A stretch of DNA of 64,000 nt from Colwellia sp. (GCA_013215385.1 JABSOY010000007.1:186001-250000); one strand, 5' to 3'. Positions 37,686 through 48,010 are shown, numbered from the stretch's first letter. Notes: generated from the sequence alone by a model not told the origin. Numbers and translations: made by a program.

Positions 37686-37995
37686 AATTCAATATATGCC
37701 GATTATCTCTTAATGTTTATAGTAAATGATGTAAGCTTCAAACGTCAATTGAAAAATATTTCAGATGAAATCATGTCGTTAAACTAAAGTTAATACCGTA
37801 TTTTCATTCAAGCCTAATACTGGCTGTTTTTTATACGAATAGTAGACGAGAACACCTATTAATAATGTGTTGCGATAACAAAAAATAAAATGACTATTCA
37901 ATTCGAAGTTAGAAATTCGAATTTTTATAAGATAGTAAACATAAAAAATCTTGCGAAGTCATTTATAGTGAGTAATTTTCTCTATCTGTTGTTTC
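37686..37995. other. Intergenic region without recognisable gene
   Basis: This AT-rich stretch lies upstream of the response regulator and downstream of cheB. A 66-codon plus-strand frame (37890-38090) overlaps the cheB end, has no ribosome binding site and has no protein-like pattern. The promoter for the response regulator should lie here. Confidence 0.55.
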
Positions 37996-38028
37996 CAAGC
38001 TCTTTAAACGAAAATATTAAAGAGCTTG
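37996..38028 (-). terminator. Hairpin after cheB
   Basis: A perfect 12-bp stem CAAGCTCTTTAA / TTAAAGAGCTTG has a 9-nt loop and lies 20 bp past the cheB stop. There is no T tract on the minus strand, so the mode of termination is uncertain. Confidence 0.55.
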
Positions 38029-38048
38029 AAGCATGCAATCAAGCTTAC

Positions 38049-39122
38049 TTATATTTTGCGATTAAAAAGATCTCTAGCAATTTGGTCTAATGGTAAAACC
38101 TTACTTACACCACCCATTTTTATTGCTTCATTAGGCATACCAAAAACAACCGATGTCGCTTCATCTTGGGCAATGGTATAAGCGCCAGCATCATGCATTT
38201 CTTTCATGCCCTTTGCACCATCATCTCCCATTCCTGTCATAATAATACCCACAGCATTTTTACCCGCGTAACGTGCCGCAGACCTAAACAAAACATCAAC
38301 AGACGGACGATGCCTTGAAACTAAAGGGCCTTCTTGAATTTCTACGAAATAGCGTGTACCACTTCTTTTGCACAACATATGATTATTACCTGGAGAAATA
38401 AGCACATGGCCACTTAAAATTGAGTCACCATTTTTTGCTTCCTTAACCGTTACTTCACAGAGAGAATTCAGTCTTTCAGCAAATGTGTGGGTAAACCCTT
38501 CAGGCATATGTTGCACTATAACGATTCCTGGAGAGTTGATAGGTAGAGCTTGTAAAAATACCGCAAGCGCTTCAGTGCCTCCGGTCGATGCTCCAACGAC
38601 AATTATCTGCTCAGTGGTTTGAATTAAAGCAGAAGATACTGGCTTTTGTAAAATCGCGTCAGCGGTAAATTTTTGAGAGATAACTGGCTTAGATTTTTTT
38701 AATTTAACTGACTTAGACAAAGCCGCAGCTTTAACAACATCACAAATAGTTAATCTTAATTCTTGTAAAAATTCCTCAGTACCACTTTGCGGTTTAGCTA
38801 TAACTTCAGTGGCCCCGTACTCTATTGCTTTAGCCAAGGTATCAGTACCACGACCAACCAAACTAGAACAAATAACAACCGGCATAGGATGTTGTTGCAT
38901 GATTTTTTTTAAGAAGGTCAACCCATCCATACGTGGCATTTCTATATCAAGGGTGATCACGTCTGGCTTTTGTAAACTCATCTTTTGAGCAGCAATTATC
39001 GGGTCTTGTGCAACAGCCATGACTTCTATATTTTCGTCACTGGACAAAATATCATGAAGTGTTTTCCTCACCACAGCTGAATCATCTACTATTAGTACTT
39101 TTATTTTTTTATCTGACATCAA
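38049..39122 (-). CDS. cheB: Chemotaxis methylesterase/deamidase CheB
   Basis: CheB removes methyl groups from chemoreceptor glutamates when phosphorylated by CheA. The 357-residue protein has a receiver domain with Asp59 ([12 protein letters not shown]) and an esterase domain with the triad Ser179 (VGASTGG), His205 ([10 protein letters not shown]) and Asp301 (TGMGDDG). The 26- and 96-residue spacings match E. coli. It overlaps the end of cheR by 14 bp, so the two are coupled. It is the last gene of the chemosensory cluster. Confidence 0.96.
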   Translation of the reverse strand: MMSDKKIKVLIVDDSAVVRKTLHDILSSDENIEVMAVAQDPIIAAQKMSLQKPDVITLDIEMPRMDGLTFLKKIMQQHPMPVVICSSLVGRGTDTLAKAIEYGATEVIAKPQSGTEEFLQELRLTICDVVKAAALSKSVKLKKSKPVISQKFTADAILQKPVSSALIQTTEQIIVVGASTGGTEALAVFLQALPINSPGIVIVQHMPEGFTHTFAERLNSLCEVTVKEAKNGDSILSGHVLISPGNNHMLCKRSGTRYFVEIQEGPLVSRHRPSVDVLFRSAARYAGKNAVGIIMTGMGDDGAKGMKEMHDAGAYTIAQDEATSVVFGMPNEAIKMGGVSKVLPLDQIARDLFNRKI

Positions 39123-39960
39123 TAATCTTTCTATAGGTTGTGGTTCCTATCGTCTCCAATGGAACCGATAATCCTTTAATTGACTCCGAATGCCCCAAAA
39201 ATAAATACCCTTGAGGAACAAGTAGCCGACAAAACTTACTAATAATATCTTGCTGTGTATCTTTATCAAAATAAATCAAAACATTACGACAAAAAATGAT
39301 ATCCATTTGGTGAGGAATGTTATATATATTATTTCGAAAATTTAACATACCAAAAGAAACATTTTTCCTAATTTCTCTCGGTATTTTAACTACATTGGCA
39401 TCTGCTTCACTGCGTAAAAGGTATTTTTGACGCATTATTAATGGGATAGCTTCAATATCTGAGACTGTGTAAAGCCCTTTAGTCGCTTTTTTCAATACGC
39501 TAACAGAAATATCTGTGCCAATAATTTCAAAATCAATCGGTGGATTAGACTCATTCCATTGATGTAATACCATAGATATGGTGTAAGCTTCTTCGCCACT
39601 AGAGCAACCCGCACTCCATATTCTTAATGGCCTATGCCTACCTATGCCTTGTTGAGTTAATAGCGGTAATATCGATTTATTAAGGTAGTCAAAGTGCTGC
39701 AGTTCTCGAAAAAAATCAGTCTTATTGGTTGTTAAAACATCGATAAGATAGATAACTTCACTTTTTCCTTTTTGGCTTAAGACAAAATCACAATATTCTT
39801 TATATGTTGCCATTTCATGATGCTTAAGGCGTTTTTTTAACCGCCCTTCAACCATCGTCTGTTTAGCTTCAGACAATTTTATGCCTGAATAATTATAAAC
39901 AAAGCTCGCAATTCTCTTAAAGTCTTTTACTGATATTTTTTGAGCATGTAAGTTTTTCAT
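39109..39960 (-). CDS. cheR: Chemotaxis methyltransferase CheR
   Basis: CheR methylates glutamates on chemoreceptors with S-adenosylmethionine. The 283-residue protein has the CheR N-terminal helical domain ([20 protein letters not shown]), [12 protein letters not shown], the SAM motif [15 protein letters not shown] and [16 protein letters not shown]. It ends inside cheB by 14 bp. Upstream, a porin gene separates it from the first cheW. Confidence 0.96.
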   Translation of the reverse strand: MKNLHAQKISVKDFKRIASFVYNYSGIKLSEAKQTMVEGRLKKRLKHHEMATYKEYCDFVLSQKGKSEVIYLIDVLTTNKTDFFRELQHFDYLNKSILPLLTQQGIGRHRPLRIWSAGCSSGEEAYTISMVLHQWNESNPPIDFEIIGTDISVSVLKKATKGLYTVSDIEAIPLIMRQKYLLRSEADANVVKIPREIRKNVSFGMLNFRNNIYNIPHQMDIIFCRNVLIYFDKDTQQDIISKFCRLLVPQGYLFLGHSESIKGLSVPLETIGTTTYRKIIDVR

Positions 39961-39997
39961 AGATTAACTTCATTAAAACATATAGATATCATTAGCA

Positions 39998-41050
39998 TTA
40001 TTTTAATAAATTGAAGTCAAATTTATGAATGAGCCCCAATGAAATAGCACTGGGGTCTTGTCCCATCATGGGTACAATTTTATCGCCATGACCTTTACCA
40101 TTAACACTAAAATTCATAGTGTCATCATTGTCCATTTGGGCATAGGCAATATAAAGTGTTGTTTTACTATCAAACGCATAATCGTAACCAAATGCTATTT
40201 GGCTTGCTTCACTTTCATTCAATTCCCCGTCACTTACCGCAAACTGCACTTTAATTGTGCCATTGTCACTTACTTTCATACTCGCGCCAAAGGTAACACT
40301 GTCACGATCATTACCGGGGATTCCGCCAATGTCTGTTTCAGTTTGGAATCCTCCACCTATTGAGAATCGAGAAAAATAATAGCCCAAGGTCACCGCTGAT
40401 ACGGTATGTTCATCAAGCATTTTACCTTGGCCAATACTAGCAAAAGCGACACCTAACTTTAATCCTTCTACGCTATAGTTAGCTTTAAAAATAAGATTGT
40501 CTGACCCCTGTTGGTTTTCCTCAGGTTTCAAGGTTAACGCCGCATCAAAACCATTAATATCGGGAGTAGCATAGTGAATGGTATTATCCATTCGGCCAGG
40601 TACACCAGAGCCTTCCCACAAATTGCCTAAATCGCCAATTTGATCAGCAAACAAATTATAATCATTCGCCCATTGGTCAAGAGCTGGCATATGGCCAATG
40701 AGTACTTTGCCAAAATCGCCACTCAAGCCAATAAAACTGGGGCGGGTTTTAGTAAAAAATTGTCCTGAAGAATTTGAACCACCGTTACCATCATTTTCAC
40801 CTTGGCCGGTTAAGTCAATACCACTTTCGTATTGAAAGAAAACAGTTAATGTCGGGCTTAAATCATAGCCACCTTTTAAGCCAAAACGTGAAGAACTACT
40901 TGTGGTATGGATACTTGAATCATTCCCGTCATCAATACTATCTAGCGATAAATGCCCTACGCCATAAATGTCAACTTTATTTGCCATAACCGCTTGACTG
41001 AGCATGGCAGCACTAACCATCAGCATCCATGTTATTGTTTGTTTTTTCAT
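39998..41050 (-). CDS. Outer-membrane porin (Gram-negative porin family)
   Basis: This is a 350-residue general-porin-like barrel with a signal peptide (MKKQTITWMLMVSAAMLSQA, cleavage after MA). The mature start is NKVDIYGVGHLSLD, followed by FGLKGGYDLSPTLTVFFQYE and a loop with PSFIGLSGDFGKVLIGH. Porins usually end in Phe; here the expected IHKF is followed by six more residues, DFNLLK, which may affect recognition by the assembly machinery. It sits inside the che cluster on the same strand, 37 bp before cheR, an unusual position. It could feed small solutes to the periplasm or simply be an insertion. Confidence 0.88.
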   Translation of the reverse strand: MKKQTITWMLMVSAAMLSQAVMANKVDIYGVGHLSLDSIDDGNDSSIHTTSSSSRFGLKGGYDLSPTLTVFFQYESGIDLTGQGENDGNGGSNSSGQFFTKTRPSFIGLSGDFGKVLIGHMPALDQWANDYNLFADQIGDLGNLWEGSGVPGRMDNTIHYATPDINGFDAALTLKPEENQQGSDNLIFKANYSVEGLKLGVAFASIGQGKMLDEHTVSAVTLGYYFSRFSIGGGFQTETDIGGIPGNDRDSVTFGASMKVSDNGTIKVQFAVSDGELNESEASQIAFGYDYAFDSKTTLYIAYAQMDNDDTMNFSVNGKGHGDKIVPMMGQDPSAISLGLIHKFDFNLLK

Positions 41051-41098
41051 CAGTTAGCCTTCAGTCTTTGTATTTTACAAATCAGGTTTAACATATGG

Positions 41099-41608
41099 TT
41101 ATTCAGCAGGATCATCTATTGTAACCTCTTCCTCTATGACTCCATGAATAACATCCATTTCCTCAAAGGTGCATAAATTTAAAGCATCTAATATAACAAC
41201 AAATCTCTTACCAATTTTACCCACACCATATATATAAGCTGTATCGACATTACTGCCAATTTTAGGTGGCGGTGCGATATCATCATCAGAGATATCTATC
41301 ACTTCATTAACCGAATCGGCTAATACGCCAAAGAAGCAGATATCTCCTTCGATTTTAAGCTCTAAAATAATAATGCAGGTATCAACCGTAAATTCTGTCT
41401 TTTCAAAGCCAAATTTTAATTTCAAATCAATAACAGGTACCACTTGCCCGCGTAAATTGATCACCCCTCTCATAAATTCAGAGCTGCGCGGTAAAGGGGT
41501 TATATCTCTTATCTCAAGCACCTCTTTGATACGACGTATATCAATACCAAAGACTTCTGTATTTTGTTGAAAAGTTAAAAACTGCCAAGTCGTATTATCG
41601 TCAGACAT
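41099..41608 (-). CDS. cheW: Chemotaxis coupling protein CheW (copy nearer cheR)
   Basis: CheW couples CheA to receptors. The 169-residue protein is one CheW domain: FLTFQQNTEVFGIDIRRIKE, then FMRGVINLRGQVVPVIDLKL, EVIDISDDDIAPPP and GVGKIGKRFVVILD, with a short acidic tail. It lies 17 bp downstream of the double-CHASE3 receptor gene. The cluster has a second, 182-residue cheW, and the two copies differ, so each may serve different receptors or array positions. Confidence 0.94.
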   Translation of the reverse strand: MSDDNTTWQFLTFQQNTEVFGIDIRRIKEVLEIRDITPLPRSSEFMRGVINLRGQVVPVIDLKLKFGFEKTEFTVDTCIIILELKIEGDICFFGVLADSVNEVIDISDDDIAPPPKIGSNVDTAYIYGVGKIGKRFVVILDALNLCTFEEMDVIHGVIEEEVTIDDPAE

Positions 41609-41625
41609 AAGTTATTCTCCGTCCC

Positions 41626-43761
41626 CTAATATTGAACAAAGCCGTCATCCGAATCATCAGCTTCCATGTTCATTTTAACTCCATCCGATTTATTTGTTTG
41701 TACGGGTGTATTACCAAACTTCTTAACGTTGCGATTAACACTGGCTTTAACTTTCTCCTTTTTAGATTTTGTCGGAACACTTTCGTCTAATGAAAAGAAA
41801 CTAATCGTTTCTTGGGTATTCTCAGCCTGACTCGACAACTCCTGTGATGTTGCAGCCACTTCTTCAGAGACCGCTGCCCCTTGTTGAACAATTTGATCCA
41901 ATTGCTGAATTGCTTGGTTAATTTGATTTGCGCCAATATCTTGCTCTTGTGCAGCGACACTAATTTCTTTCACTAATTCTGCCGTTTTTGTAATATCTGG
42001 TACGATAGAGTCAAGTAAAGAACCCGCCTTTTCTGCTACCTCCATCGACGTTTGAGATAGCTTGCTAATTTCACCTGCAGCAGTTTTGCTTTCTTGAGCG
42101 AGTTGACGAACTTCAGAAGCGACAACGGCAAACCCTTTACCATGTTCACCTGCTCGGGCCGCTTCAATCGCTGCATTTAGTGCCAATAAATTGGTTTGAC
42201 GTGCAATTTCTTCAATTACAGAAATGGTATTGGCAATTTCTTTCATTGCTATAACAGCGGCATTAACTGCTTTTCCTCCGCTTGCTGCATCTTTAGACAC
42301 TTGTTGTGCTATTTTTTCAGTTTGTTGCGCATTATCAGCACTTTGCCTTATATTGGCCGCCATTTCTTCCATTGACGAAGAAACTTCTTCTAACGAAGCG
42401 GCTTGCTCAGTGGCATTATTTGACAATGTCATTGATGTATCACTTAAATTAAGCGACCCCGAATGAACGGTTTCAGAAGATAACTGAATTTCTTTCACCA
42501 CTTCGGTAAGTTTTTCACTCATTAATGCCATAGAAGCAAACAGGCTTGTTCTATCTCCAGATTTTACGGTTAACGTTCCAGACAAATCTCCATTGGCAAT
42601 ATCACTGGCAACTTTGTTAAGATAAGCAGGTTCACCACCTAAAAGTCTCATAATATTATTGGCGAGTAGAATAACAATCACTAATCCAATAAGAATGGCT
42701 AACAAAGTGCCAAAGATTGATAAGTTAATCGCTAAATCTGAGGTACTTGTTAAATGACTAAGACGCTCTGTCATTAATGAACGCTCTCTATCTTTAAATA
42801 ATTTAATTTGCCCGCGAAACTTGTCAAAATAAACCTTGCCCTTGGCTTTACCTACCTCATCAGCCATATCATCCATGGTTTTGGCATCACCAATATCTCG
42901 ACGTAATGCAATTTGTACTTCAACCACTTTGCTTCGCCAATCATTAATGGTTTGGCTTATTTCATTAAGTAAACGTACTTGAGGAGGATTATCATTAATT
43001 ATTCTAGAAAGTTCATCTATTAGTTGGTTAAATATTTTTTGACCATTATTGTACGGTGCTAGGAACTCCTCTTGGCCAGCGAGTAAATAGCCCCGCATGC
43101 CTGTTTCCATATTAACAGCCGCAGCAAGTATCGATTTCGCCTTATCAAGTACTTGATATGTGTGAGTAACCCAATGAGTTAACTCTCTTAACTTTTTAAT
43201 AGACTGGGTGCTTTTTGCTTGCGCTTCACGTCTATTTAATGACTTTTTTTCACGATCAATAAAGGTTTGAATCTGACCACGAAATTTATCGAAATAGACC
43301 TTTCCGTGGGCCTCTTGAACAAGAACCGAAATGTCATTCATGGTGCTTGCGTTACCTATGTCTTTTCTTAATTTAACAACGGGTTCGATAACCTGCGACT
43401 GCCATTTTTCAATGGTTTGTTCTGTTTCTGATAATAATTGAACTTGACTGGGATTATCATTAACCGTGGCGGAAAGTTCTTTTATCAATTGATGAAAGCT
43501 GATATTACCCGCATTATATGGAGCAAGGAATTCTTCTTGACCAGCCAGCAAAAAACCACGCATTCCTGTTTCCATATCAACAGCGGCAGCCTCAATATCA
43601 GACGCTTTTGCTAATACGTTATGGGTATGTTCAACTCTTTCAAAAGTATCTAACAATGAATTAATACTCGAGTACACCACCATAGCAATGATGACCATTA
43701 AGCCAAGAACTAATCCGTTACCAACAAATAGCTTTGTTTTAAATGTAAAATTATCAAACAC
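41626..43761 (-). CDS. Methyl-accepting chemotaxis protein with two tandem CHASE3 domains
   Basis: This is a 711-residue receptor. TM1 is at about 10-31. CHASE3 copy 1 covers about 36-180 and copy 2 about 195-340. Both contain MRG[FY][13 protein letters not shown] and [12 protein letters not shown], about 155 residues apart. TM2 is at about 346-368, then HAMP and the signalling domain with its hairpin tip [25 protein letters not shown]3 is a helical sensor found in receptors and kinases; its ligands are mostly unknown. The repeat looks like an internal duplication. It lies between the two cheW genes and is the obvious input for this CheA. Confidence 0.94.
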   Translation of the reverse strand: MFDNFTFKTKLFVGNGLVLGLMVIIAMVVYSSINSLLDTFERVEHTHNVLAKASDIEAAAVDMETGMRGFLLAGQEEFLAPYNAGNISFHQLIKELSATVNDNPSQVQLLSETEQTIEKWQSQVIEPVVKLRKDIGNASTMNDISVLVQEAHGKVYFDKFRGQIQTFIDREKKSLNRREAQAKSTQSIKKLRELTHWVTHTYQVLDKAKSILAAAVNMETGMRGYLLAGQEEFLAPYNNGQKIFNQLIDELSRIINDNPPQVRLLNEISQTINDWRSKVVEVQIALRRDIGDAKTMDDMADEVGKAKGKVYFDKFRGQIKLFKDRERSLMTERLSHLTSTSDLAINLSIFGTLLAILIGLVIVILLANNIMRLLGGEPAYLNKVASDIANGDLSGTLTVKSGDRTSLFASMALMSEKLTEVVKEIQLSSETVHSGSLNLSDTSMTLSNNATEQAASLEEVSSSMEEMAANIRQSADNAQQTEKIAQQVSKDAASGGKAVNAAVIAMKEIANTISVIEEIARQTNLLALNAAIEAARAGEHGKGFAVVASEVRQLAQESKTAAGEISKLSQTSMEVAEKAGSLLDSIVPDITKTAELVKEISVAAQEQDIGANQINQAIQQLDQIVQQGAAVSEEVAATSQELSSQAENTQETISFFSLDESVPTKSKKEKVKASVNRNVKKFGNTPVQTNKSDGVKMNMEADDSDDGFVQY

Positions 43762-43884
43762 TTTGCTTCTCCAGTTTCTTATATCAAGGTCAACTAAATC
43801 CCAACAACAAATACACTAGTGTATGGGCAACTCGCTTTTCATTAAAATTTATTAAGCCTTACGTTTATCATAAAGCTCAATGAT

Positions 43885-44433
43885 TTATGTCACTGACGCT
43901 GATACAGTGCCGCTATCTGCGCCTTCCATCAGTTCATCAATGGAAAATAAGACTTGAGTATTTAATATGGTAAAGAAATCATTTTCTTGCATACTCATAC
44001 CAACAATAAACTTTGAATCGATAGCAGCCCCCATTTTTGGTGCTGGGTCGATATTTTCTTCCTGTAATTCAATAACATCTTTCACTGAGTCAGCTAAAGC
44101 GCCAATAATCATGGCTTCATCATTAATTTGCACCTCAACAATAATGATGCAGCTATCAACAGTAAAGTCGGTGATGCCCATGCCAAATTTCAACTTTAAA
44201 TCGATCACGGGTACAATTTGACCACGAAGGTTGATAACACCACGGACAAATTTTGGTGTTCTCGGTAACGTGGTAATAGATTTAACTCCCATCACTTCTT
44301 TCACCGATTTTAAGCGAACACCTACCACATGCATTTGCAAGCAGAAGGTAAGGTATTGAACAATACTTTCTTCTAGTTCTTCGCTTTCTTCTACTGAAGT
44401 TTTGTCAATTAATTCGACGTTTGTCTCACTCAT
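43885..44433 (-). CDS. cheW: Chemotaxis coupling protein CheW (copy next to cheA)
   Basis: This is a 182-residue CheW-domain protein with an acidic N-terminus (SVEESEELEESI), FCLQMHVVGVRLKSVKEVMG, FVRGVINLRGQIVPVIDLKL and a C-terminal Ser/Asp-rich tail. It is 32 bp downstream of cheA and about 120 bp before the receptor gene. It is clearly a paralogue of the cheW at 41099-41608 and likely the partner of this CheA. Confidence 0.94.
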   Translation of the reverse strand: MSETNVELIDKTSVEESEELEESIVQYLTFCLQMHVVGVRLKSVKEVMGVKSITTLPRTPKFVRGVINLRGQIVPVIDLKLKFGMGITDFTVDSCIIIVEVQINDEAMIIGALADSVKDVIELQEENIDPAPKMGAAIDSKFIVGMSMQENDFFTILNTQVLFSIDELMEGADSGTVSASVT

Positions 44434-44465
44434 CCAATAATTCCTTAATCAACTTAAATAATGCT

Positions 44466-46559
44466 TTACACTTGTTCAGTGACTTGAAATAGTTTCACTA
44501 TTTGTGGTAAATCAAGTATTAAAGCTACGGCACCATCTCCTAAAATAGTTGCACCACTCACGCCTTCTATCGATTGATAAATACTGCCTAAGCTCTTAAT
44601 AACTATTTGCTGTTGACCTATAACATCATTCACGATCAAGCCATATTGCTCATCATCTATATTAACAATGATTATTTGTATATTTTCTGGGATATGTGTT
44701 TGGTTACCCAACCAATTTTGTAATGGTAAGCAAGGGATCAAACTATTCCTGACTCGAATGAGCTGACCTTTTCTGGACGATTCAAGTTGTGATTTTTTTG
44801 TTTCGACGCATTCAACAACCATTGCTAAGGGGATAACTAATGATTCATTACCCACTTCCACTAATAACCCTTCAATTATAGCTAATGTTAATGGCAGCTG
44901 AAGGGTAATTGTTGTACCTTCGCCTAATACACTCTCTAATATTATGCTGCCTCTTAGACTCTCAATACTTCTTTTAACAACATCCATACCAACGCCACGT
45001 CCAGAAATATTGGTTATTGCCTCTGCGGTTGAAAACCCCGGTGCAAAAATATACTGTAATATTTCTTTATCTGATGGCCTTTCATCGCCATTTGTTAAGC
45101 TTTTTTCTTGCGATTTTTTCCAAATGATATCGGGATCAATACCTTTGCCATCATCTTTTATTTCAATTAATACATGACCTTGAGAATGCTTAGCCGTCAA
45201 AGTAATAAAGCCTTTCTCTGTTTTTCCATTGGCAGCACGCTCTTCGGGTAATTCAATACCATGATCTAAGCTATTGCGGATCAAATGTACTAGGGGGTCG
45301 CTAAGTTGATCGATAACAGTTTTATCTAATTCTGTCTCGGCGCCATAAGTAACCATTTCAATTTGTTTACCTTGCTCTGACGACAAGTCACGAACTAAGC
45401 GACGAAATTTGCTAAACGTCCCGCCAATTGGCAACATACGAATGCCCAGCACATTATCTCGAATACTGGTAACCAGATGCTCTAAGTCTTCTGAAATAGC
45501 GTTTAATTTAACATCACCTCGGTCAACCGCTAACTGGTGGAGACTTGCTAATGAAATAACAAGTTCACCAACCAAGTCCATTTGCATTTCCAACCTCGCC
45601 GACGACACACGGATACTGTCATTGGTCACGATTTGTTTTTTCTGCTCTCTATCGCTACGTACCAATTCTTGTTCTAATAACGCCGAATCAATTTTTTCTT
45701 TTGGTACTAAGCCACTTTCTTCGATAATTTCACCAACAAGTGGTTTTTTCTCAAATAATTGACTCACTTGTTCTTTAGTTAAATCTCCACGTTCGAGTAA
45801 AATATCACCTAAGCGTTTATAATCGTCATCAAAATCATTCTCTTGGTTGATCATTTCGACGTTTACTTCACAATCATCTTCAACAAATTCAAAAAGCTCA
45901 ACAAGCTTATCGCGACTGTCTTGGGTCGAAATAATAATTTCCCAGCTCATATAACAAGCGAATTCATTTATCTCGAATAAATCAGGAATGTCTTTGATAT
46001 AAGCCACATTACAGACTTCACCAAGCTCAGCTAAACTTTTAAAAATTGTTATAGGATCAATAGCATATTTAAATATTCCTGGATTAGGGGTAAAACGAAT
46101 TCGATAATGTGCCCAATCTAAACTAACAACTTCATCAGGGGCTGAAAGATCAAGCTCAATACCTGGGTTATCAGCTCCTTCTTTTGGTGAATATTTGTGT
46201 AATCTACTGAGAATGTTTTTACTTTCTTCTCGAAGTGATGGATTAACATGATCAAGGGTTTTAACCATACGGCCAATAAATCCGTGCGAGTCTAAACCTA
46301 TTTCAATTAACTCTTTAGTGATTTTGATATCACCGTTTCTCACTCGGTCAAACGCGGTTTCAAATTCATGGGTAAAAGCAGACAAGTTAGGAAAGGAACA
46401 CATGCTTCCTGAGCCTTTAATGGTGTGCATAGCCCGAAAAATTCTGGCGACTAATTCCATATCATCAGGCGCGCTTTCCAATTCTAGAAAAGCTTCTTCT
46501 AAGTCTTCTAACAAATAGGTTGCTTCTTCAATAAAAATTGCTTGCAAATCTAGAGACAC
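44466..46559 (-). CDS. cheA: Chemotaxis histidine kinase CheA
   Basis: CheA autophosphorylates in response to receptors and passes phosphate to CheY/CheB. The 697-residue protein has an HPt domain with His45 (MHTIKGSGSM), a middle region that may be a P2-like domain (about 135-250) and a short segment with RLGDILLERGDLTKEQV. Dimerisation follows (LEMQMDLVGELVISLA), then an ATPase domain with N-box LIRNSLDHGIELPEERAA and G-box GRGVGMDVV, and a C-terminal CheW-like domain. No cheY is in the cluster; CheB is the only obvious local phosphate acceptor. It starts 15 bp after the STAS gene. Confidence 0.96.
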   Translation of the reverse strand: MSLDLQAIFIEEATYLLEDLEEAFLELESAPDDMELVARIFRAMHTIKGSGSMCSFPNLSAFTHEFETAFDRVRNGDIKITKELIEIGLDSHGFIGRMVKTLDHVNPSLREESKNILSRLHKYSPKEGADNPGIELDLSAPDEVVSLDWAHYRIRFTPNPGIFKYAIDPITIFKSLAELGEVCNVAYIKDIPDLFEINEFACYMSWEIIISTQDSRDKLVELFEFVEDDCEVNVEMINQENDFDDDYKRLGDILLERGDLTKEQVSQLFEKKPLVGEIIEESGLVPKEKIDSALLEQELVRSDREQKKQIVTNDSIRVSSARLEMQMDLVGELVISLASLHQLAVDRGDVKLNAISEDLEHLVTSIRDNVLGIRMLPIGGTFSKFRRLVRDLSSEQGKQIEMVTYGAETELDKTVIDQLSDPLVHLIRNSLDHGIELPEERAANGKTEKGFITLTAKHSQGHVLIEIKDDGKGIDPDIIWKKSQEKSLTNGDERPSDKEILQYIFAPGFSTAEAITNISGRGVGMDVVKRSIESLRGSIILESVLGEGTTITLQLPLTLAIIEGLLVEVGNESLVIPLAMVVECVETKKSQLESSRKGQLIRVRNSLIPCLPLQNWLGNQTHIPENIQIIIVNIDDEQYGLIVNDVIGQQQIVIKSLGSIYQSIEGVSGATILGDGAVALILDLPQIVKLFQVTEQV

Positions 46560-46574
46560 GGATAAACCACCATT

Positions 46575-46898
46575 TTATACATTATTTGGATTAAATAATT
46601 CATAAAGAACACCTGAAGTACGTAACAACTCTTTCGTTTGAACAGAAATTGGAAAAATATTAAATTCTAAATCAAACGTAGCCGCTTTGTTTCTAGCCGA
46701 GAACAATAACTGAATCATGGTGATGTCAATATCCTCTAGCTCTGACATATCTACACGAATTGGGTTACCTTCATTAACGGCTTCAATCAATAGTTCTTTT
46801 AGACAGGTAGCTTCTGTTATTTTAACCTTACCTTTGAGTGTAAGAATAGAAACACCATTTGAATCGACTAACTTACATGCATTGTCTAATTGAGACAT
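46575..46898 (-). CDS. STAS-domain protein at the head of the chemosensory cluster
   Basis: This is a 107-residue single STAS domain (SILTLKGKVKITEATCLKEL, RVDMSELEDIDITMIQLLF). In anti-anti-sigma factors the residue after ...ID is a phosphorylated Ser; here it is Ile followed by Thr (DIDITM), so classical Ser phosphorylation is doubtful. The ATG at 46898 is preferred because AAAGGC precedes it; a start 10 codons earlier lacks this. STAS genes next to cheA occur in chemosensory clusters of Vibrio and Shewanella. It is probably a scaffold or regulatory partner of this CheA. Confidence 0.85.
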   Translation of the reverse strand: MSQLDNACKLVDSNGVSILTLKGKVKITEATCLKELLIEAVNEGNPIRVDMSELEDIDITMIQLLFSARNKAATFDLEFNIFPISVQTKELLRTSGVLYELFNPNNV

Positions 46899-47608
46899 AT
46901 AACAGCCTTTATTAATTAATGTATTCATTGAATACTTTTACTTTATTAAAAATAGGAGAGGAGATCGATAAAAGCAATATACCTTTGTTATTAATAATTT
47001 ATCATCATTAAGGCAGGTCATAAAACGAACGGGCGACTGTCTTGTTTCGGACTAATTTCATCTTAAAATACAAAATGAGGATTTATTTAAGTGCTATGTT
47101 TGCGCCATTAATTTAATCGTTCAATGGCGAAACAGAGGGGTTAGCGCAATAAATTTTATGCTATGGCAGTTATCTTTGCAGATATTGAACATAAGCCTAG
47201 GGCAGAGTTAGAATGGTTATAACAAGAAAAGTTAACAACTAATATATGTATTGGCTCATGGTTAGTAAATATCACATATGTACTATTTTTAATCTAAACA
47301 GATTCCACAACAATAGATGTGGCCTAAGGATGAATGAATTCTTGTCGATTAAGTGAGTAGACTTGATAATTAATAAATTGAAAAAGTAATTAACTTGCCA
47401 ATGCTGATAGCGCAGACAAAATCCACTACAAATTTAATACCGATAACCTCAGATTTTAGTGATGTGCTCTATCCCATAACAGCTAATTTTTTAACTCTGC
47501 TATGTTCAATAACTAACATTTAATCAACAAATTTATTGTCGCTACACAGTTAATTAATGCTAAATAATAATTTGCGCAGTAGTTATTTCACTTTCATGAA
47601 TAACGACA
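46899..47608. other. Long intergenic region
   Basis: About 700 bp has no convincing gene. It holds the promoter of the chemosensory operon near 46.9-47.0 kb. A short plus-strand frame (MAVIFADIEHKPRAELEWL, from about 47164) ends early and could be a relic of a lost gene. There is no T-rich hairpin after the gene at 47609. Confidence 0.5.
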
Positions 47609-48010
47609 TTATTGTTGATGTATTAAACCGGTATCTGCTCTTTCAAAACCATGGCATATATAGCCACTTACTGGCCGCTTTTTCTTAGCTAGTTGATGAA
47701 AATGCTCAAAGCCCACTGAAAATGCAAATGGATTCGCGTTGTAGTCTGCGTAAGACTGATCGCTGCCATGCATAGCCTCTCTTGCGCCAGCAGCGAAAGA
47801 ACTTAAAAAGTCGTCTCTGTTATTGATTAAAATAGTTATGGCTGCTACGCCTTCAACAAGTTCTAGGGCGCCTAATTCAATGTACTTATTAACGACTGCA
47901 GCATTGAAGTTACCGGTGTATTGCTGCGTTTCAATATCATAAACAACGGGAGAAGTATCGGTTGCTTCCATTAAAGAGACAAATAACTCTCTTACTTTTT
48001 TTGAGATCAT
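47609..48010 (-). CDS. Protein of unknown function behind a hairpin and a tetranucleotide repeat
   Basis: This is a 133-residue cytosolic protein with no signal peptide or TM. It contains ELGALELVEGVAAITILINN and NPFAFSVGFEHFHQLAKKKR, and ends with SGYICHGFERADTGLIHQQ. I do not recognise a family. The start is supported by AAAGGA about 9 nt upstream. A perfect 16-bp hairpin lies 27 bp upstream of the ATG and a run of seven TTTA units 75-102 bp upstream, so expression may be switchable. It stands alone between the che operon and a two-component operon. Confidence 0.65.
   Translation of the reverse strand: MISKKVRELFVSLMEATDTSPVVYDIETQQYTGNFNAAVVNKYIELGALELVEGVAAITILINNRDDFLSSFAAGAREAMHGSDQSYADYNANPFAFSVGFEHFHQLAKKKRPVSGYICHGFERADTGLIHQQ

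Noticed and set aside
37890-38090. A 66-codon plus-strand frame between the response regulator and cheB
   Set aside because: It runs over the cheB end and the terminator hairpin, has no ribosome binding site and has low-complexity AT-driven composition.
39998-46898. Phage or island boundary around the che cluster
   Set aside because: No integrase, tRNA, direct repeats or composition change was seen.
47164-47222. A short plus-strand peptide MAVIFADIEHKPRAELEWL
   Set aside because: It stops after 19 codons with nothing matching downstream; it cannot be told from chance.
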